A stretch of 64,000 bases of DNA from Modicisalibacter coralii (GTDB lineage: Bacteria; Pseudomonadota; Gammaproteobacteria; Pseudomonadales; Halomonadaceae), in the NCBI RefSeq assembly GCF_004117855.1, contig NZ_QWBW01000020.1, positions 30,277 through 94,276 of the forward strand, read 5' to 3'. Position numbers and translations under genes: made by a program. This document shows positions 59,016-64,000 of this stretch, in pieces. Under the pieces are notes generated by a model. That model did not search any database and was not told the origin of the DNA. It worked only from the letters and a program-made list of their open reading frames with translations. The stretch's first letter is position 1. Each line of letters starts with the position of its first letter.

Positions 59016-59703
59016 GACCGACTCCCCACCGCGGTGCGTCGCCATGCCCGGACGCGGCGGCCGGGCGCGTCACGATGGGGGCGACGTTCAGGCTGGTCAG
59101 GGCCCCGGCGCGTGCCTGCAGGTGTCGCCAGGCGGTTAGCATGTCGCCGCCCATCACCAGCGGGGCGTTGGCATAGTAGCGGCCCCAGTCGGTGCGTTCC
59201 GCGCCCAGCCGCGCCGGGTCGGCCTCGGCCAGTGGCCAGGCTTCCAGGCCCAGTCGCCGGAAGGCATTGCGTACCTGACGGGTGGCGGTGAAGGTGAGCC
59301 ATTGCATCTCCTCGGCGACCAGCGTCTCGATCAGCGTGACGATCAACGGTCGCAGCAGGCCCCGGCGCAGGGTGGCGAGATTGCCGACCTCGACGATGTG
59401 CGCGCGGTCGACCGTGACGCCGAGCGCCTCGCCGAGGCGCTGTTCGATCGGCTCGTCCAGGTAGCGCTCGAGAAACAGCGCATCATCCGCGGCGTGACGC
59501 ACACCGAGGGCGGCCTGCAGATGGTGTTCCTGCCACAGGCCGAACAGGCGCGGCTGGAAGTGGCTGAGGGCGGCGCCGTGTTCACGGGCGTAACCCTGGG
59601 CGATGAAGCGTTCGAGCTCGGCGCGCTCGGCGTCGGCGGCCTCGCGCCAGGCCAGGGGCCCGAGCGCGGGGGTGGAACGGGGACTGCGCGGTTCGTGCAT
59701 CAC
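59008..59703 (-). CDS. Thermostable hemolysin-like protein (GNAT-like fold)
   Basis: The 231-residue protein matches the thermostable hemolysin family (delta-VPH-like): RFIAQGYAREHGAALSHFQP region, AALGVRHAADDALFLERYL, DEPIEQRLGEALGV, HIVEVGNLATLRRGLLRPL and TDWGRYYANAPLVMGGD. The fold is thought to resemble GNAT acyltransferases. A haemolytic function is doubtful for most members. It is the first gene of the operon: its stop overlaps the start of the acyl-adenylating gene by eight bases. The association with acyl-AMP, oxidase and SDR genes suggests acyl transfer rather than lysis. Confidence 0.85.
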   Translation of the reverse strand: MMHEPRSPRSTPALGPLAWREAADAERAELERFIAQGYAREHGAALSHFQPRLFGLWQEHHLQAALGVRHAADDALFLERYLDEPIEQRLGEALGVTVDRAHIVEVGNLATLRRGLLRPLIVTLIETLVAEEMQWLTFTATRQVRNAFRRLGLEAWPLAEADPARLGAERTDWGRYYANAPLVMGGDMLTAWRHLQARAGALTSLNVAPIVTRPAAASGHGDAPRWGVGHV

Positions 59704-59814
59704 GACACCCTCGGCGAAGGAACTCGAGGGTAGAGTGGCGAAGCGGGCTTAACGAATGCTTAACGCGGCGTGGCCATGTCAGCGGGTCGGTCGATGTGGC
59801 TCACTGGGTCGTTC

Positions 59815-60417
59815 CTACTGGGCTATCTGCCAGTAGCCCCACACGGCGAACGCCACCAGGCCGAACGCCCCCACCGGCCGGGCGTGCCGTTTCCAGAGGC
59901 GCGTGGCGCGCTCGCCGGCCACGGCGACCAGTACCGCCAGGCCGAAGTAGCGCACGCCGCGGGCCAGCAGGGCGGCGAGCAGGAACAGGGGCAGCGGGTA
60001 GTCGCTGGCGCCGGCGACCAGCATGGCGATCTGGAAGGGGACCGGGGTGATGCCCACGGCGACGATCGCCTGGAAGCCATCCTCCGAGACACGCTGTGCA
60101 AAGGCGTCGTAGGCCGCCTGCCCACCGAACAGCGGGATCAGGGTGTCGCCCCATTGCGCGATGGCCAGGCCACCCAGGGCATAACCCAGCAGCGCCGCGC
60201 TCAGGTTGCCGGCCAGCGCCACCGCGGCGAGTCGCCACTTGGCAGCCGGGTGGGTCATCATCCAGGGTATCAGGATCAGCTCGATGGGGATCGGCACCAG
60301 CAGCGTCTCGAGCATCGAGGCGACGAACAGTACGACCAATGCATGACGCGACGCTGCCAACCGATCGAGCCAAGCGGTGGCGGAAGCCAGCGATCTGAAC
60401 GACCTTGGTAGGGGCAT
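59815..60417 (-). CDS. DedA/YqaA-family membrane protein
   Basis: The 200-residue protein is of the YqaA/SNARE-associated (VTT) type with about five hydrophobic segments: ALVVLFVASMLETLLVPIPIELILIPW at 26-52, LAAVALAGNLSAALLGYALGG, IVAVGITPVPFQIAMLVAGA, LPLFLLAALLARG and AFGLVAFAVWGYWQI. The ETLLVPIPIELILIPWMM and the GxTPVPF motifs are family hallmarks. Proteins of this class act in membrane lipid homeostasis and proton-dependent transport; the exact role is unclear. It precedes the hemolysin-like gene by 111 bases on the same strand, so joint transcription is possible. It is divergent from the BCCT gene. Confidence 0.87.
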   Translation of the reverse strand: MPLPRSFRSLASATAWLDRLAASRHALVVLFVASMLETLLVPIPIELILIPWMMTHPAAKWRLAAVALAGNLSAALLGYALGGLAIAQWGDTLIPLFGGQAAYDAFAQRVSEDGFQAIVAVGITPVPFQIAMLVAGASDYPLPLFLLAALLARGVRYFGLAVLVAVAGERATRLWKRHARPVGAFGLVAFAVWGYWQIAQ

Positions 60418-60536
60418 GTCGTGAAATTCCAGCGATGTCGGGGCGAGTCGGCACGCCCGCGGTGGAGTGAGAAGCGACTGCAGGCAGCGTAAGCGTAAGC
60501 CCAGGAAAACGCGAATACTCAGGAAGAGGACATTCC

Positions 60537-62171
60537 ATGGCCAAATTCGGACGGCAACGCGTCTTTTTCAGCTCTGCGCTGATCATCTTCGCCCTGGTGG
60601 CGGTGGGCGCGGCATTTCCCAATCAGTTCGGTGCGGTGGCGGATACGGCACTGAAGACGATCGGCCGCTACTTCGGCTGGTTCTATCTGTTCTCGGTGTT
60701 CGGCTTCGTGATCTTCTTGATCGCGCTGGCCCTGAGCAAGTACGGCAAGATCCGCCTGGGGCCACAGGACTCCAAGCCTTCCTACAGCTTCTTCTCGTGG
60801 GTCGCCATGCTGCTGGCGGCCGGTTTCGGCGTGGGGCTGGTGTTCTACGGCATGGCCGAGCCGATGACCCACTACCTGCACCCGCCGTTCGGCGATCGCG
60901 AGCCGGAGACCGCGGAAGCAGCACGCTACGCGATCCAGTACAGCTTCTTCGACTGGGGTATCCACCAGTGGGCGGCGTTCTCGATCGTCGGCCTGATCAT
61001 CGCCTACTTCCAGTTCCGCAAGGGCCAGCCCGGGCTGGTCTCCTCGGTACTGTCGTCGGTGACCGCCAAGCGGCCCAAGCTGCGCAAGCTGGGCCCGGCC
61101 CTCGATGTCTTCGCGGTGGTGGCGACGATCATGGGGGTGGCGACCTCCATCGGCCTGGCCGTGCTGCAGATCAACGGCGGGCTCAAGTCGGTGTTCGGTG
61201 TCGAGGAGAACGCCTTCTGGAAGTTCAGCATCATGGGCGCGATGTTCGTCTGCTACATGGCCTCGGCCTGGGGCGGGCTGGACAAGGGCATCAAGCGGTT
61301 GTCCAACATCAACCTGGTGCTGTGCTTCGCGCTGATGGTCTACGTACTGGTCACCGGGCCGACCCTGGCGATCCTCAAGACCATCACCCTGGGCATCGGC
61401 GACTACCTGCAGCACTTCATCGGCATGAGCCTGCGCACCTCGCCCTACGAACACAGCGAGTGGGCCAACAACTGGACGGTCTTCTACTGGGCCTGGGTGA
61501 TCGCCTGGTCGCCGTTCGTGGGGACCTTCGTGGCACGTATCTCGCGGGGGCGCACCATCAAGGAGTATGTGTTCGGCGTGCTGATCATGCCGCCGCTGCT
61601 GGCCTGCCTGTGGATCGGCGTGTTCGGCGGGGCGGCGCTCAACATGGAGCTGACCGGTGACGTCGGCCTGGCCGCCGCCACCGACGACAACATCACCTCG
61701 GCGCTGTTCCAGATGTTCGACCTGATGCCGTTCACCGCCGGCCTGTCGATCGTCGCGCTGCTGCTGATCTTCATCTTCCTGGTGACGTCGGCGGATTCGG
61801 CGACCTACATCGTCTCCCAGATGACCGACGGCGGTTCGATCAACCCGCCGCTGTTCAAGCGCATCAGCTGGGGGCTGCTGATCGCCGCGATCTGCCTGAC
61901 GCTGTTGATCGCCGGCGGCCTCAAGGGGCTGCAGTCGGCCGCGGTGCTCTCGGCGTTGCCGTTCACCTTCATCATCTACGGCATGATATTCGTGCTGGTC
62001 AAGGAGTTGCGCAGCGATCGCAAGGCGATGCTCACCGCGCTCTACCGCCGTCACGGCGAAACCCCGGTGGGGGCGGACGTCTTCGAGGCCGACGAACTCG
62101 CCGAGGCGGATCGCTACCGGCGTGCGCCCGGGGTGGTCAATCGCCGGATCAATCCCCGCGAAGGGTTCTGA
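60537..62171 (+). CDS. BCCT-family transporter (betaine/choline/carnitine)
   Basis: The 544-residue inner-membrane protein has 12 predicted transmembrane helices and BCCT landmarks: FVIFLIALALSKYGKIRLG, YSFFSWVAMLLAAGFGVGLVFYGMAEP, the signature NNWTVFYWAWVIAWSPFVGTF and ARISRGRTIKEYV. It imports quaternary ammonium osmolytes or related compounds with Na+ or H+. Exact substrate is unknown. AGAGGA precedes the ATG. Immediately downstream the GC content falls and mobile-element remnants start. Confidence 0.94.
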   Translation: MAKFGRQRVFFSSALIIFALVAVGAAFPNQFGAVADTALKTIGRYFGWFYLFSVFGFVIFLIALALSKYGKIRLGPQDSKPSYSFFSWVAMLLAAGFGVGLVFYGMAEPMTHYLHPPFGDREPETAEAARYAIQYSFFDWGIHQWAAFSIVGLIIAYFQFRKGQPGLVSSVLSSVTAKRPKLRKLGPALDVFAVVATIMGVATSIGLAVLQINGGLKSVFGVEENAFWKFSIMGAMFVCYMASAWGGLDKGIKRLSNINLVLCFALMVYVLVTGPTLAILKTITLGIGDYLQHFIGMSLRTSPYEHSEWANNWTVFYWAWVIAWSPFVGTFVARISRGRTIKEYVFGVLIMPPLLACLWIGVFGGAALNMELTGDVGLAAATDDNITSALFQMFDLMPFTAGLSIVALLLIFIFLVTSADSATYIVSQMTDGGSINPPLFKRISWGLLIAAICLTLLIAGGLKGLQSAAVLSALPFTFIIYGMIFVLVKELRSDRKAMLTALYRRHGETPVGADVFEADELAEADRYRRAPGVVNRRINPREGF

Positions 62172-62307
62172 TGGAGATACCGGCGTGCCCGGCCTTGGCC
62201 GGGCCGCTGGCGTCGCCCTACCTACGGCGCCGGTCTCCTCGATGACGGGGGGACAGTCGGTACTGTGCCAGGCTCTTTTTTTATTCAGAAGACAGCAACG
62301 GGGCTGC
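62172..62307 (+). terminator. Region after the BCCT gene with a GC-rich hairpin
   Basis: GCCCGGCC-TT-GGCCGGGC at 62187-62204 is a perfect 8-bp stem 16 bases after the stop; it lacks an immediate T run, but an eight-base T run lies at 62276-62283. No gene is supported before the repeat element at 62308. Confidence 0.45.
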
Positions 62308-62456
62308 TAAGGAAACGCTGCATAAATGCCTGCGCGAGCGAATCGCTTCGTTGCGTGGTACTCGAAAACTCGCCTAACTTCATGTTATGTCTCGTTTTCT
62401 CCGTTCCATGCGCCTCGCGCTTCATCTCGCTCGTCGATTTATTCAGCATTTCCCTA
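62308..62456. mobile_element. 149-bp TIR element, copy 2
   Basis: Ends AGGAAACGCTGCATAAAT and ATTTATTCAGCATTTCCC (15 of 18 matching as inverted repeats) are flanked by TA on both sides, possibly a target duplication. The inner sequences AAATGCCTGC, GCGAATCGC and, on the other strand, GAGATGAAGC match copy 1 at 49873. It has lower GC than copy 1 and no ORF. Confidence 0.78.
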
Positions 62457-62457
62457 A

Positions 62458-62538
62458 TTGCTGCACGAGGCCGAACGGCGCTTTCTCATCAATGATGGTC
62501 ATGGTTTCACCCAGGCCATCAAGGCGACGATTCACTGA
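62458..62538 (+). pseudogene. Possible 3' fragment of a truncated gene
   Basis: Directly after the element one frame reads LLHEAERRFLINDGHGF and continues to a TGA at 62536, looking like the tail of a protein whose front was lost. I do not recognise it; it overlaps the end of the convergent hydrolase gene by seven bases. Confidence 0.3.
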
Positions 62539-63626
62539 TTGGTGGCCTGGGCGACGGAAGGCGTGGCTTTGGAATCAGCGTCTACCTGAGTGACTTTGTT
62601 GATCCAGATGCTGATCGTATCCAAGGCACGCGGTGCGTAGGCATGATGCCCCATTAAAATAAACAACCCCTTGCGCCAGAGAGACCACTCTGCGGGAAGC
62701 TGGTAGTTGAACCATTGTGCTTTCAATAGGCCATGAGTGGCATGATTGATAATCGCCGTTACTTGTTCTTGATCAGGGTGCAGTTTCTGATGGTAGATGG
62801 CCTGATTATAGCGTGGGTCGACATTCTTGTCGTCCGCGCCCCATAGAGCCAATATGGGCCCCTGCATTGAGCCGAGGTATGGCGTGGCGTCACTATCGTA
62901 ATTACGGGCGACAAAGTCAAAACGGTCCCGGGACATGTCCGGACGCAGGCTAGGGTTGGCAGTATCTGGACTGGCAAATGCTGCGTCATTCACTTTTAGG
63001 TTATCGGTCACTTTTTGGGTGACTTGCTCTGGGCTCAGTCCCGCTGTTTCTAATTGGCGTTTGGTGTAATAGGCGCCCTGGTGACGCCAGCTGACAGCAG
63101 CGCCTACGAGTACGGTAAAAGCGGGTTTTGTCTCGTTATCGGTAATTGGCAAGACCCAGCCTGCTTGAGAGAAACCCAGAAAGCCAATCGGGCTGTTCTT
63201 TAGATGAGGTAAGGACTTGATCTCTGCATAAGCCGCTCGAGCTTCATTGCTGCGATCTTGCATGGATTGTCGTAACCAATCTCCCGTGCTTTTCCCGATT
63301 CCTGGTTTGTCCCAGGTGAATACGCCGATGCCATGAGATAATAGGCTGTTTATCAAGGGTAAGTAGCCGGAGTTGGAAAAGCGATCCTGCGGGCCGTCGC
63401 CATGGATGATGAGCGCAATAGGCGGTGATTGTGCTTTTTTGGGTAAGACTAAAGAGCCGGAAAGTGTGTCGTTGCCTGAGCTGAAGGAGATATTGGTCAC
63501 ATTGTGTTGGCTCAAGTCAAAGTCTTTGAAGCCAGAGAATTGCAAGAGCGTCGCGCTAATGGTAATGATGACCAGGAGCGCGGCAAAGAGCCATTTCGTG
63601 CTACGTTTCACCTTGTTAGATTCCAA
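62532..63626 (-). CDS. Membrane-anchored or exported alpha/beta hydrolase, probably acquired
   Basis: The 364-residue protein has an N-terminal hydrophobic anchor or signal (about 11-30, WLFAALLVIITISATLLQF) and an alpha/beta-hydrolase domain: LIIHGDGPQDRF as oxyanion region, the nucleophile elbow GFSQAGW at about 150-156, an acid in WGADDKN and a catalytic histidine in NHATHGLL. It resembles dienelactone-type or acyl-CoA-thioester-like exported hydrolases; substrate unknown. Its base composition is near-balanced, far below the GC of the rest of the window, and it lies between a TIR element and an IS5 remnant, indicating horizontal transfer. Confidence 0.83.
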   Translation of the reverse strand: MESNKVKRSTKWLFAALLVIITISATLLQFSGFKDFDLSQHNVTNISFSSGNDTLSGSLVLPKKAQSPPIALIIHGDGPQDRFSNSGYLPLINSLLSHGIGVFTWDKPGIGKSTGDWLRQSMQDRSNEARAAYAEIKSLPHLKNSPIGFLGFSQAGWVLPITDNETKPAFTVLVGAAVSWRHQGAYYTKRQLETAGLSPEQVTQKVTDNLKVNDAAFASPDTANPSLRPDMSRDRFDFVARNYDSDATPYLGSMQGPILALWGADDKNVDPRYNQAIYHQKLHPDQEQVTAIINHATHGLLKAQWFNYQLPAEWSLWRKGLFILMGHHAYAPRALDTISIWINKVTQVDADSKATPSVAQATNQ

Positions 63627-63714
63627 TCAAAAAGGCCGGCGTTCATTATGGATAATAGTGTCAATGGACCAAAGGGGTGGATGTAAGTTCCACACGGACT
63701 CTTTAGAGCGCCTT

Positions 63715-63999
63715 TCAAAACCTGCCTTGAAGCTTGTTCAGACAGACCAAGGAACAGCCCAACAGCGTAAAGGCATAATGGATATCGACTCGCCGCTCAT
63801 AGCGCGTGGTAAGTCGCCTCATCCGGCTCAGCCACGCAAAGGTTCGTTCGACAACCCAGCGATGGCAGCCGAGTCGCTGACTATCCTCGACACCTCGACG
63901 AGCAATACGGGGCTGAATGCCCCGTCGCTGACAGGCTCGGCGGCAACGGCGATGATCGTACGCCTTGTCCGCATGGAGTTTGCCGGGACGCCGGCGAGG
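63715..63999 (-). mobile_element. IS5-family transposase, C-terminal part (continues beyond window)
   Basis: Translating the minus strand from the window edge gives 94 residues ending at TGA (63715-63717). They contain RRPGKLHADKAYDHRRCRR with the second catalytic Asp and HRWVVERTFAWLSRMRRL with the catalytic Glu, typical of the DDE domain of IS5-family (IS427/ISL2-like) transposases. The N-terminal part lies outside the window, so intactness cannot be judged. The IS end is probably near 63690-63705 (GTTCCACACGGACTC), but the inverted repeat cannot be confirmed with one end. Confidence 0.85.
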
Positions 64000-64000
64000 C

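Noticed and set aside
59015..59045. ATG at 59045 as start of the acyl-adenylating enzyme
   Set aside because: No ribosome site, and it would overlap the hemolysin-like gene by 38 bases; the ATG at 59015 has GGGAG seven bases upstream.

Overview
The window looks like chromosomal DNA from a moderately halophilic gammaproteobacterium of the Halomonadaceae (Halomonas-like). This is inferred from the high GC content with strong G/C preference at third codon positions, the rpsU-dnaG-rpoD operon, the lptD-surA-pdxA-rsmA-apaG-apaH block with divergent amgK-murU, a Coq7-type ubiquinone hydroxylase and a BCCT osmolyte transporter. No rRNA, tRNA or CRISPR array was found.

Layout. 1-10 kb: 3' part of purD, a thioesterase, prkB, then a soluble triple-PAS chemoreceptor coupled by a 4-base overlap to a triple-CheW protein and preceded by a FliA-type promoter, then hinT, coq7, an AlkA-like glycosylase, osmC and the MurNAc recycling pair amgK-murU. 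10-27 kb: envelope and core genes (lptD to apaH, glpE, cca, a DUF523 gene, folK-folB, plsY, tsaD, rpsU-dnaG-rpoD). 27-42 kb: regulators with their targets (LysR/serine dehydratase, an Fnr-like regulator, LysR/formaldehyde detoxification, AraC/pobA), a K+ channel, and a PepSY plus PhoPQ-like two-component locus. 41.4-54.2 kb: a large polyol catabolic cluster with a SorC-type regulator, a sorbitol/mannitol ABC transporter, a HAD phosphatase, two SDR polyol dehydrogenases, a small sugar-kinase-like protein, mannitol dehydrogenase, xylulokinase and transaldolase. Together these would feed mannitol, sorbitol and pentitols into fructose, xylulose-5-P and the pentose phosphate pathway. 54.3-60.4 kb, minus strand: a luciferase-like monooxygenase, then a compact operon of thermostable-hemolysin-like protein, acyl-adenylating enzyme joined to a haem-oxygenase-like diiron protein, SDR and an exported TPR protein, then a DedA-like protein. 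60.5-64 kb: a BCCT transporter followed by a low-GC foreign patch with a MITE-like element, an exported alpha/beta hydrolase and the end of an IS5-family transposase.

The most interesting unexplained system is the hemolysin-like/acyl-AMP/diiron-oxidase/SDR/TPR operon (55.4-59.7 kb). It resembles a small fatty-acid-derived metabolite pathway. An apparent single-base frameshift there seems to have fused two of its genes.

The window also has an unusual load of repeats and small duplications. There is a 129-bp hairpin element with terminal inverted repeats, and two copies of a 150-175-bp TIR element, one of which supplies the last codons of a kinase gene. A 131-bp tandem repeat was made from the end of tsaD, a 35-bp duplication has broken a 50-codon gene inside the polyol operon, and a 15-bp minisatellite lies in glpE. 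Several promoters and operators can be read directly: FliA, RpoH-like, LysR twin sites, a PobR palindrome, tandem TTCAT boxes and a SorC-type operator.
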